The notes under the pieces: model-generated | Told to the model about the DNA's origin: nothing | Database searches by the model: none | The model's input: the letters and a program-made list of their open reading frames with translations, nothing else | Shown: positions 1-11,310 of the stretch, piece after piece | How positions within the stretch are numbered: position 1 is the first letter of the stretch | How the letters are laid out: every line of letters begins with the position of its first letter | Program-made: the position numbers and the translations under genes | DNA from: Dichotomocladium elegans | Lineage: Eukaryota > Mucoromycota > Mucoromycetes > Mucorales > Lichtheimiaceae | Direction: 5' to 3' | DNA: 64,000 nt | Assembly: GCA_025716815.1 (NCBI GenBank) | Contig: JAIXMN010000023.1 | Span: 62,001 to 126,000, forward strand

Positions 1-3000
1 CCGAAGGTTTATGGGCTGGTTTAGATGACTCGGAAGTAGGAGCAGCGGATACTGGACTATCTTTTTTGCGTTCTGTTGGGGGTGTTTCCTTGATCGTCTC
101 ACCCTTCCCGTGCGGCCAATGCTGATTCTCCGAACTCTGTAGCTGTTGCTGTTGCTGAAGCTTTTCTTCTCGTCTAGCTTTAATTGCGGCAAGTTCCTTT
201 TCAAGTGCTGCCTCAAGTGTTTGACCCTCAATATAGACGGGAGTCCCTGGTCCGTTATAAGCGAAGCAGTTGTTCAGCATCAGCCTTATATCATTTTCCA
301 GCTCCAGATAGGTGTTGTACACCCCTTTCTCCAGGTTTCTCTGCATATGGCGTAAGAAACATTGCATGTATTTTGTTATAGCCAACTTACCTTAATCTTT
401 CCCAAGTCCATTGGTCGTCTATTAATATTGATTAGTGTCCTGAATTGTCGCAAGATAGATGCCAGCAAAAACTTACTTGATAATTTTATAGTAACCGTGC
501 GCACCATCCAGATCCTCATCAACTGGTTGTAGAAATGCTATCGCTGAGCGATGACGCATGATCTTGCTCAAAATTCGGCGGCACATCTTGTAATCGGATG
601 ATGCCATATTGTCTGGCTTTTTACTCGAAATTTTGGGAACCGGATATCCAGAAGCAGAGTCTGCTGGAGGTTCCTGTTGCAAAGGTTCCAATGAAGGTGG
701 CAAGGTCGCTTGTAAAGTCGCAGGGATGGATACCTGAGAAGGTTTGGTACTGGGAGAAGCTGGAGTGGCAGCCATAGGTAGAGTTTTTGCGTGAGTGTCT
801 GCTATAGTAACGACTTTTTTGGCAGCGGTGGGCGGGGTGGGCGGGACAGTCGCATTTGGTGGTTGTGCCACGCGTACTGGCTGGCGATCGAGCTTTGATG
901 GTAGTGGAATTTGAGGCAAAGACTGTTTCTTCTCGCGAGGAAGTACAGTAACTACGTCAACTATTATATTAATAAATCCCTATTATATCTGTCTTCTCAG
1001 CTACTTACTGCTCTCCTTTTCTTTGTGTATGGTTGTTGGCTTCTGCTTGGCACCTTTGGCGCTAGGTGGCGATAGTGTAAGTGGCTCTGACACGTCCTCG
1101 GAATTATCTTGGATGGCCGGCAGCATTCGGATCTTAACCCTAATACCAACATCCGCTGGTTTGTACAAATATTCGCAGAATTGTAGCAAGTTCTTTCGGA
1201 CGGTGTGATCAAGTGACGAATTCTCTGAAGAGCTTCAAGTGGCCGGTTACTAACGATGCACCGAGATCAGTGCATAAAATATTCCTTACTTTAACAGTTT
1301 CCATATAGCCTCTTGCAGACCAGTGTTCGACTTGAATCGTTTGCGCAAATTCTCAATATAGATTTGGTCATCTTGCTCATCGCGATTGCGGAGTCGACGC
1401 CTGTCTTCCAAAATCACAGCTTTGCCTTCTTCTTCGGCAAATTCCTCCACAAAACGGTTCTCGTCGGTGTTGGACTTGTTCCGCATGGCAGGACCTAGAC
1501 AGATTAACATGGCACGCGCAACGTAATGCGAGACATCAATGCACGGGTCACTTTTGATCACACTCAGAAAGTATTCCGTTAATCGATTGTCAGAGAGGCC
1601 ATATAAAACGAACAGGCTATCAAACGCACAAAGACGAATACCAAGGAAGTTGCCATATCTTTCAAAGAAAAAAGTAAGCCAATAGAATCGACAAGTTCCA
1701 GTAGCCTTTAGTGGGTATACCTGGTATATTGCATGAGCAGCGAAATGTTGGGTTCTAATATTCCATTCAACATCAGTTTTGTAAGAGTCTAAATTGTAGC
1801 AACAGGTCAGTGTTTAACATATACACACAAAGAGTAACGTGTAGTACGTACCCTTATACAGCTTATTGTAACCACATTGTGATAGGTTGGGATTACGCAG
1901 TCTAACGTCCTGAACCGCTCAATCTCAGACATGGCTGCTGTTAAGAGCTGCTCATCATCCGTATTATCGCTTGGCACCATTTCAACATCATCATCGGCGT
2001 CGTATGTTGGAGGCGACGGGATAAAAGCATCGCCCAATGCGGATATCATGGTAGCAATATAATAGCTGTCAGAATACTAAGCGAAACGATATTATTAGAA
2101 CGTTCCAGGCGTATAAATATCAATTGATCGTATACCTCATTGCCGATGTTATCATTGTACTTGAGCAGATCCAACAACAATTGGCGAACCTTAATAGGTG
2201 TGCGTCCATAACGGTCCCGTACTTGCGAGAATGCGATTGTCATTCCTTTCTGAACAAAGTATTCCGAAAAGTTGCTGAAATTATTAGGTTTGGGTATGAT
2301 ATGATTGATGGGGATCGCGTCATCCGTTTCCATAGCACCATAGGGGGGAGCGAAGCAGTAGCGTGATTGGAACATCTTGCATAATTGGTGTAACCCAACC
2401 CAGTTCATGTCTTCGCCGCCGCATTTAGCAAGAGCATATGCAGCCTCCATCCGAATCTTGTAAAAACACTTTGGGTCGATGACAGCACGGAGTAGACTGG
2501 TTGCAGTTGGCAAGGATGGCATATGCTTAAGAGCCTCGATTGCCTTTTAAAATGAAAAGCATTATTATTATATGCAGTTTTGAGTTCTTTGGATCTTGTC
2601 GTACCTCGTATTGAGCAACCACATCTCTATCTTTTGTCAATTGCCCAGCCCATTGATAATCTGGCTGTTGAAAGTCGATCACACAAAGCCACTCAAAATC
2701 GGCATCTAAGCGAATCCAGTCGAACATGGCGCTTGCGGCACCACTTGTATCCTCTTCGTCTTGACCCCATTCGACTACTTTCCAGACTTGTCGCTGTTGC
2801 GGGTCCTCAAACACAGGCATACCAAGTCCAAGGGCGGGAATGATACCCAATACATTTGTGGTACCTCCTTCACCATCCTCCTTTTCGGCATCCTCCTCTG
2901 CTACCGCGGCTGCCGCTGCGGCTTGCTTGGCTAAGAATCGCTTTGTGTTGCGGCGAATTCGCTTGTACTTGGTATTAAATTGCACCTCAAATTTGTGTTT

Positions 3001-5573
3001 CGCAGACTGAATATCAAGGATGTGTTCGTAAGGTGTACCGTCAGCTTCATGAATTCGCACAGTTAGATTTCCTGTAAAAAGGGGTGTGACGAGATCCTGA
3101 TAGTCAATGGTGCCCCCCTCTGCGCTGAGGTCTGCCGGTGGGTTGTCTGATGTTGTACCCAAACAAGAGTTGGTGTTTTCCTGCTGCATGTAAAATTCCA
3201 CAACCATTTTCTTTCGATTGAAATTGAAGGAGAACGTAAATTTTGGACAGCCGCTTCGATGAATCCACTGATCCGCAAATGTCTTTGTGTCGAACCCGCT
3301 CACTTTCCGACAGAGCTTCAGGAAGAAGTGAGTGCTGAGAGCATTTTGAATGAGTTCACCAGAAATAGCTGACACAAGAATTTTTGATATGACCCGCGAA
3401 AGACCTAGCGTTCCACCAACTTTGCACATTCGCTTATCGAGCATATAAAGGACAAGAGGAGCTTTAAGTTCGATGAATTCCAAGTCATCTAGGTCCAGGG
3501 GTGTCGGTAATGCGAGATTGTACAGTGGGGGCCGATTTACGTCGAGTGAGCAGCAAAGTTCCATATCCTGTCAAGTTTGGAACATTAGCCACAAAAATCC
3601 ATATTATATGTAATCCACCTTACCCTCTTCATGCGTAGTCTGAATTCACTATTGCCCAGATGGCGTTTGATAAATAGTGCACCCATCAGATTAGCTACCC
3701 CATAAATAAGCCATGCATCGGGCCATGACTTTTGTACGATGTGAATGCCGAACCACTGCCTCGCTAATGCCAAGCTCAGTACACGACGGGTATGATATGT
3801 TTGATCGATGATATCGGCCGGATGAAGCAATCGGGAGCTATTGCCGGCAAAGCACGAGGTTAATTCAAACTTCAGGACCCCAGAAGAATAGTGCGTATGA
3901 GAATTTCTATATTAGTACCTGCAGATCGCAAGGGATGCGCTTGAATTAGTTTCACACCACACATCTTCGACAAACACAAGTTTGTAATCAGAAAAGGGGT
4001 AAGAGCCGTATTCTTGGGCGTAGAAGTGCATTGCCTGTCCAATGATGTCCTTTCTTTGTTAATATCCACCTCTTGCTAAAGTATGATCCTCAGATAACGA
4101 CTACTTACGTGCATTAAGAATCCACAGCTGACTGTCAGTTCCTCTCCGCGTCCGGGAAGTGCAAACGCATAAATGTTCGGCATCATATTGATTTCTGCCA
4201 TCAAACTCTGTTGCTGCTTCTCATCAAGGTCTGCGCTTGTCAAGATCTCTTCTTGAAACTGTGCCGGTGTTAATTTTAGCATTTCAAAAGGACCAACGGC
4301 GAATCCTATGAATGGTGCAGCAGTAGGGATTGGAAGGCTATAATGTACAATTTTTTTGGATGGATCCAGCGGGTGAATGACCTAATTCCTCAATTATGAT
4401 CAGCTATGTTTCTGCATCTTCCTTTGATATCTTGATCACCCGCCTACCTGCTCCACAACTTCGCCACTACATATGACCATGGCAGGGAATTCATCGTCAT
4501 TCATGCTTTCTCCTTCATAATCTGCCGCGAGAGAACCCAGCTTATTTGGTACAATGAATTCCATATCCCAAGTACACCGATCATGTATCCTGTCCATGCA
4601 AGGTAACCAAGCACGCGTTGCTCCAGGCAGCGGTTGATTGATGGTATATAAATGATGGTAACGCTATACATATTTTAGTTTCAGTATATTTAGCCTGGTA
4701 TCTAACTTACATATGGTGCGACAGCCTCATCCGGGTCCACAAATATTAATCCACTTCGAGGGTTTTCGAGTTCGTAGTCTACCCGGATGATGACAGGCGC
4801 GAAAATGGGTGAGGGTGATGGTATTGAACTGACGGGTTTGTCTGGAATGCTCGGATCATCGGGGAGGTCCGCTATACAGCTATTGTCAGCACTCTAAATC
4901 GACAACTGCCTATGCCATTCACTTACCCGTGGTTATTGCATTTTGCATATATACGTCGCTCGCATTCATCCTCGCCTCAGATTCAGATACCTAATACACG
5001 CAATCATACTTCTCAGTTAACCTAAAAGAACCCTTCCCATAAACTACAAGCATTCCAGCGTTTTGCATACTTGTTTGACGCATCCTTCGGGTAACCGGAT
5101 AATTAATTCACCCTCGTCTGCCTCTCGTAATGCATTAAGGTATCTGCTTTTATAAACGTGATGATGTGCAACAGTTGTGTTCTCTCCCAGAGTGAGTTCC
5201 GAAACAGGATCCGCGTAGCCGTATTCCGCTTTATCACCGTTCACTTTAACTCCCAAAATTCCTACGTTCATCCATTAGCATGTGGGTGATCGCAGTGTTA
5301 TCCATAAAGAAATAAATAACAGGTGTTGGCACATACTGCATTGTCGACAGTTGATCCGTACGCTAGGCAGCTTCTTTTGGAGCGGCTGGATTGTAAGTTC
5401 CGCGGAGCCCTAAATGCGGGTGGAAATAGAGAAATGTGTAGGTAAAACGATGAATTGCTTAAAGGAAGAAAGCGAGAAGCATTCTTATAAGCGAGGGAAG
5501 AGGGAGTTGGTTCCCGGGCGGTACCTTTATATAGCGCCTACTTGGATCAATTTCTAGAACAAATCGTTCATGA
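1..5573 (-). CDS. TAF2: TFIID subunit 2 (TAF2) with C-terminal bromodomain, 3' end outside window
   Basis: TAF2 is the TFIID subunit with an inactive M1-aminopeptidase-like fold that helps bind core promoter DNA in the nucleus. About a dozen exons read right to left. The N-terminal exons give HERFVLEIDPSRRYIK, then AELTIQPLQKKLPSVRINCRQC, which splices in frame to RILGVKVNG, the usual TAF2 opening. The exon at 3,564-2,527 carries FADQWIHRSGCPKF, a TAF2 hallmark. Exons at 2,522-2,046 and 1,561-1,286 form the helical-repeat part. The exon ending near 1,001 splices in frame (donor GTAAGT, acceptor ATAATAG) to a Pro/Ala-rich linker at about 960-610. A bromodomain follows, then a Gln-rich, Lys-rich tail leaving the window. 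The true start lies near 5,560-5,690 and is unresolved. The TAF2 identity is firm; the fusion rests on splice signals read by eye. Confidence 0.9.
185..605 (-). other. Bromodomain-coding part of TAF2
   Basis: Three exons encode a recognisable bromodomain: helix Z with CRRILSKIMRHRSAIAFLQP, the ZA loop PVDEDLDGAHGYYKII, then RRPMDLGKIK, and the second half YLELENDIRLMLNNCFAYNG followed by PGTPVY. The Asn of FAYNGPGTPVY is at the position that binds acetyl-lysine in the family, and the PMDLGKI segment is the classic ZA-AB signature. The domain is joined to TAF2 by a Pro/Ala-rich linker. A separate short bromodomain gene starting downstream of TAF2 is the alternative, but the flanking intron keeps the TAF2 frame and I see no stop between them. 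Confidence 0.85.
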
Positions 5574-5954
5574 CTCGTATAAACCCGAATCAAAAAGGAC
5601 CACGCAGAAGTTAGTCGAGAATGTCCTCTAGAATCACACCATCAGCAGGCAGAAGATACTTATAATGTAAACGTTTTCATCACAGCAGGCGACAACTGCG
5701 AGACGGGCCAAGGTGAACACAAGTTCTGCAATGAAAGGGAAGCACGACCCGCCCCCAAACCGCGAGTGACGTAAGCACATTTGAGAGCAATTCTTGGCCT
5801 CTGGTCTTTAAATTGATTGGTTCACAGACTCCACAAACTTCAGTACTTTATTTTCCAAATAAAATTTCGTACACGAGATAAAATAATGATAGTAAAATAG
5901 ACGCATAGAGTTGACGTATAGGTAGGTGAAAATATTCGCACCGGTGGATGGATA

Positions 5955-7175
5955 CTCATTAGTCAGTTGAAAAGCAGTGACTCTTCCTTCGCAGCCTTTA
6001 ACTTATACTGAATGGTCTCGAAGGACCCCACGAGTTATCGTAGGTAGTCCCAGTGATAACGTGGACGGAGAGAACAGGAGAAAAATGCCAGCACACCGGA
6101 GGATGATGGCGGTAGCCAGAGCGCCAGGAGTGAATGGCGGCGGCAGAGGAACGAGCGAAATGGGGCCAGAGACGGCAGAAAGAAGGAGAGGAATGGAACC
6201 AGAGGCGGATAAGGAAGGAGTGGAAGGGCTTCTAGGAGCGCGTTCTTTTCCATGATTCATCAAGTGAGGGTGACCATACCGGAATAGAGCGTCAGGCTGG
6301 AGTTCAATGAGGAAGCAGATTTCTTAACTGCCCAGTATTTATAGAAAGTAGGTCGCATATGCATAATTTCTTTGTGATGACCACGCATCGGGAAATAAAA
6401 GCAACTACGGAAACAGGTTGTCATATAGATAAGCAAGCAAGAGTGCGGTCATATTCGAACATAGACGGATAGATTATAAGAAACCCTGGAGGCTGACAAT
6501 ATCTTTCTATTCAATTCTATGAAAGCCAGCGGAGCTTGGGTTGATGCATCACCTCCTTAATGTAAACTGCTGCCTTCTGTCCTTATTGTTCAATTTGCAC
6601 GGAAAACACATGGGCATCACGACGTGCTAATTCTTTTTTACTCGCGCGTATGTAGTTTATTTTTGCGATTGATCGACTTGATGAAAGCAAGCGGACTCAC
6701 GCCCAGAGGAACAGGTAACCAAAATAATACCGGATTCCCTTTTATGATCCAAAAACGAGCAGAGTCGTATTTTTGTCAGTGTAGCCACACTTGAAGTCTG
6801 CTTCTTTCATCTAAATCTCTGTATCCTTCTCTTGGTGAGTTGCGTATCAGCAAGTTCAGGGTTTCCCCTGCAAGATAGACTACGCGGACATTCAGTGTGA
6901 GTATAAATGGATTGAAGAGAGTACTACCTATTCCTCATCAATGACATAGTCCATAGGTCAGGGCAGCCATGTTATCAACGACATGACTCTCCCCACCTCG
7001 TAAAAAGATACATTTCTCATTTCAGAAGTTAAAATGGATATACAGATGGAAGGTCTTTTGTGCGACATCTTTCGCCGTGCATGTGACATTTGCTTGTCAT
7101 TACGCGTAAAGATTTCTGGGCATACACGACTTCTAGTTTTGTGATCTTGCGACTGCAGAGCTGCTAGAACGCGAC
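5955..7175 (-). mobile_element. Heavily decayed Tc1-like element (relic C)
   Basis: The stretch 6,755-7,170 aligns by eye along its length with the N-terminal part of the Tc1-like elements at 12,600-12,815 and 37,980-38,440, sharing for example CTTCTTTCATC, ATCAACGACATGA and the order of all intervening words. The left end (TTAGTCA ... CTTTAACTTA, about 5,957-6,005) and a purine-rich 250-base tract resemble the left flanks of those copies at 11,319 and 36,724, but less clearly. The central DDE-coding part is absent or unrecognisable and the remaining frame has stops. It fills the space between TAF2 and the channel gene. The right part is well supported, the left part tentative. Confidence 0.5.
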
Positions 7176-7450
7176 ATCAATTCTTGAAAGCGGTGTGTAT
7201 CTCCTGTGGTATATAGCATGCCACATATTCGAGCCGCGTTATAAGATGATGAATCCGTCACTTTATCCCGACCGAGGGAAACTTCATCCAGTATGTCACC
7301 GTTTATTGGAATTAGGCCGATAATGTAAGGCAAATTATATAAATATATACAAAATTGAGAGATGAGAACCGGTGGCTCTTTTGAACGTTGCCTATTGTGT
7401 TCTGTGAAGACTGCCTACAAACCAGATCGCTGGATACAGTCAAAAACAAG

Positions 7451-10400
7451 CTATATATTCCCACCGCTAATCCTGTCATTGTTGTACTTGATAACAGGAT
7501 CCGAGTGTCGCCGCTGCAGTCTCGGTACAGTTTGGGTGGCTGGCAGTGGGGAAGCAAAGAATGTTACAGAACGATCATGAAGGGCAGCTGTATAAGTCGG
7601 TAATTCAATAGCAGGTGATAAAGACGGGGCAGGATGTTGGTGCTGCTCAGCTGTCACCACACGGTGTTCCCATAACCTTTCGTGAACCATAATGGCTGGT
7701 TGCTGGTGCTGATATTCCCGCTCCTGCTCCTGCTCCTGCTCCGGCTCGGTGCTATTTTGTAATATGACCTCCGACTTTTCGTTAACAGAGGTCGATGGTG
7801 CAGACGCCAAAATTGCATGCAAAGACGGTGCAGACGGTTCGCGAGAATGGTCAGGATCATCACAAGAGCAGCAATGATAGCATTTTTGTGGTGAGAAATA
7901 TTTATCAGACACTGCCTGAAAGATGACAGAACGGTTATCAATCGGATTATAGAGCGTGATTTGCTCTTCATCAAGGCGTGGTTGGATCCGGGGAATGTCG
8001 GTGCTAAGCACAGAAGGATAGACGGTTTCCTGGGCAGTTATGTCCCCGATACAATCGGAGGCGTTGCTCACTAAGCGCATCGATGGCTGCGACGGCTGCG
8101 GCTGATTTTGCTGTTGCTTCTGCTTCTGCTTCTGCTTCTGCTGCTCATAACCTGGATATATTTGAGAGAGAAGCGAGCGCATATCGCTGTGGATTAGAGG
8201 CATCAGGTAGGTGGCATTTAAAAGTGGGTCACGGTATTGGTTTTCGAGTGTTGATGTTGTGTTTATTGTTGCAGGATCTTCGTGAGTGACCATGGACGCA
8301 GCGACAGATGTTGCCAGGCGATGGAGGCGTCGGCTATAAATGATCAAAAAAAGGATTGTCAACAGAATTAGCGGCAGGAGAGTATACGCTTGGATATGGC
8401 CGCCTTTGAGTAGGATCAGAACGAAGCTTCCGAACTGGGCGAGAACCATAGAAATCACCGTGGACCGAAATACCACCGGCCAGATGCCTCCACCGCTCTC
8501 GACCTTCGTGACATATATATACATAAGTATATACTTGTAGACATACGATGCAGCTGAGAAGTAGATGAGTGAAAACGGAAGGACTAGTGGCGAAGTGGTT
8601 GCGTAGATGAGTGCAATTGTGAAGAAGAAAATGACGATATTATAGTTTTGGGCAAACTCGAAATGGGGTGGTGCAAGGAGTCTCTTTAGGCGACGAGGCG
8701 AAGGTCGCATGAATAATGTGCGCAGGCGAATGGTGATTACCGGAATGACCTGAACTACCTCAAGAGAGACTCCAACAGCGCGCACGCATACAAGATTGAT
8801 CCAAAAGGATGAAAAATCGGCAATGTTCTTGGCAAGCTGTGCTGTGTACTCTGTGATCCTTCCGTCTTCAAGGTCACCGTATAACACGAGTTCGCGAAGC
8901 TGACCGACAATACCAATAAAAACGGAGCATATTGTAAAGAGGATGAGGTGGTTGGAGATAAAGAATAGGTTCAGCATCACAAGCACCTTCCGATCGCTCA
9001 TGCTACGCGTCAGGTAACCCTGTTTCTTGACAAGTCGAAGGAAGAACCGTGGTAAGGCGAAAAATAATATTGCTGTAACGCATGGTGCAATGTAGGCTTG
9101 AACAAGGCCAAGAATGAACCAGTATTTTTCAATATAGTCACGGGACTCGGGGTACAGTCGGATCATGTTAACAATACTGGATATGATGGAAAGCGCGGCC
9201 ACTGAAAAATGGAATCAATCCAAAAAGGAAGTGAGAGAGCGCTGTAAAAGGTTTCGCAATTACCAGGAACAGACCAAGTGAAGAGGAAGATCGTAAAATA
9301 AACGCGACCGATCCATAGCCTCGCTGTTCTTGATCGCTTGCTGATGGACATGTTGGGCCAAATGAGATCATTTGCAGGTGGTGAAATATGGGCCAATGCA
9401 TTAAGGTTGCGCTTCTTGAATATCTGGAGAGCACTGTTTGCCCAGGCAGCGCAAGAAAATGTAACCCATCCATAATCGGTCGCGACCTGATCTTTTGCTG
9501 GAATCTGCTTGATGGCTTGATAGAGATCACTCACTCGCTTCGTGTAATGCTCGATTGCATCAATTGGTTCTTTTCGAGTGAATTTTGGCAACCATGATTT
9601 CGCCATCCAAATCACAGGGCGACGCCCAGATCTATCTAGAACTTCAAGGAAGCTCATTGTGATTAATAACGAAGGAGCATGCATTCCATGATGGCACTCT
9701 CGCTTACGAGGACATACCTCTCGCATAAATTGCAATGGCATCTTCGAGGTTTTCTACGGCCTCTTTGTATAATTCGATCAGTGATATGAGTTTTGAATCC
9801 GATCGGCCAAGATAAACTTGCTGCACAGGGAGGTGAATGCCGCATGTGGTAGAAATCCATTTTTTTAGATCGTGATTGCTCTGTATGTATTTGGGAATGT
9901 TGGTAAGGAGTAGCGATCTCGAGGATAAGGTATACGCCGGTGTTTTATAGAACTGACGACGCATTTGAAGATAGTCATTTGATGAGCGATGCAAAAAGAT
10001 TAGGAGGAGAACAGTGAAGAGCCATGTTGCAAGAATAGGAGCCCAGTACCACCGATCATCGTTGGTGGTAGATACCTTGCCTGCAAAGAGGTTGATGCTG
10101 GAGATCGAGAGAAGGCCGAGGTCCCAGGCAACGGGAGGCCAATCTCTGTGTAACAAACAAGGCGAAGTTAGAGTCTTCCTTCGCGACGTAGACGTGCACT
10201 TGTAAAATGGAGCATCCATACCCTGTACGCTGGGTAGCAATGACGTTGATGGGCATCAGTATCCCAGCACCGATCAATGTCATGATGGCTAGCAAATTCC
10301 GGATCATGCGTACAAAGCGAAGGAAAAGTACGGCATCAAAACCAATACGGTCGATAAGGAAGTCATCCGAGACGCGAGTAAGTTGTTTTATCCAGTCTAT

Positions 10401-10700
10401 CCATCCGAATTCATGAGTCGCTTTTCTGTTTGTTGTTGATAAATAAAGACATATTTATAAATTGAGATACGCGGTACGCTTTGGGCCTTTTTCATCTTAT
10501 CGCGATGCATACTTGTGTCCGCCAGCAAGAGGTGCTTCGCTCGGGGGATAGGCAAGATAATGGAGGGGTCGAAGCCAGCTGATGCAGAGCAAGAGACCAA
10601 GAGATACAGATGCGTTAACAAGAAGCTGAATACCAAGCGATTTTACTGTCAGGACTGCATCCTTGCTTGACTGATCTCTTAGAGCATCATTAATTCCCAT
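7451..10700 (-). CDS. OSCA/TMEM63/CSC1-family osmosensitive cation channel (RSN1-like)
   Basis: This family forms mechanosensitive or osmosensitive cation channels, or phospholipid scramblases, in plasma or internal membranes. Five exons fit: about 10,700-10,516 (N-terminal helix, ATG at 10,700), 10,420-10,215, 10,146-9,722, 9,660-9,265 and 9,203-7,451. The first two join in frame to give FGWIDWIKQLTRVSDDFLID and FLRFVRMIRNLLAIMTLIGA. The cytosolic domain follows (LLTNIPKYIQSN), then ALQIFKKRNLNALAHISPPA and NDLIWPNMSISKRSRTARLW, both family hallmarks, then the multi-helix RSN1_7TM region in the 583-codon last exon. The last 250 residues are a poorly conserved cytosolic tail with two low-complexity runs: Lys-Gln repeats near 8,110-8,145 and Glu-Gln repeats near 7,715-7,745. 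Total length about 950 residues is normal for fungal members. Confidence 0.92.
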
Positions 10701-11310
10701 AGATTAGTGTTCAGACTTCTACGGATGATGTGCGGTAAAAGAAGATACGAAGAGAGAAAGAGAAAAACCGGAACCGTTTCACAAGCAACACGAAATGGCT
10801 TTTTTCTCAGTTCCCAGGCAATTCCGCTTTTTCTTCCTCTAGCACTTGGTTTATTTTCAAAATGGAAGTCGCAAAAGCCGAAATACTAAAAAGAAAACAC
10901 TTGATACTCCTCCATAACATGACCTATAAGGATATTATTATCACGAATGACGCTGTACTAGTGATAAATACGTGCTGGATATCTCAGCTTCCATTAAAGC
11001 ATATAAAGCGGAATAGAGAAAAAAAAACGAGGCAAACGAACCAACACGATGTCCACTTCTTTGCTCTATTCTCTATATCCTATATAGTGCTCAGGGGAAA
11101 AAGAAGTTATTCTGCCAGGATGCTTGAATTTTCTGTATATAACTCGTGCCGAGGTCAATACGTCGTTTGCCTTTGTTCGGAAAAATGCATTTCCGTATTT
11201 GGGCGCGGCCCGGGTTCAGCCCGGTTCGATCCGCTCTCACAGTACGAAACAATTTTTTGATGATAAATCTCGCGGAGGGGAAATTATGACGCATACAAGT
11301 AAAATTTGTG
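10701..11310. other. Intergenic stretch upstream of the channel gene
   Basis: No convincing gene. It holds the presumed promoter of the channel gene (read leftwards) and a GC-rich hairpin-like word, GCCCGGGTTCAGCCCGG, at about 11,205-11,222. The right border is the start of the Tc1-like element. Confidence 0.5.

Noticed and set aside
5977..6255. Open frame with Arg/Glu-rich product, and its likes at 11,393-11,659 and on the minus strand at 36,786-37,040
   Set aside because: These come from the purine-rich left part of the transposon family; frames are not conserved between copies.
11200..11245. Possible tRNA gene (GGTTCGATCC looks like a B box)
   Set aside because: No acceptor stem, no A box at the right distance and the T-stem does not pair.
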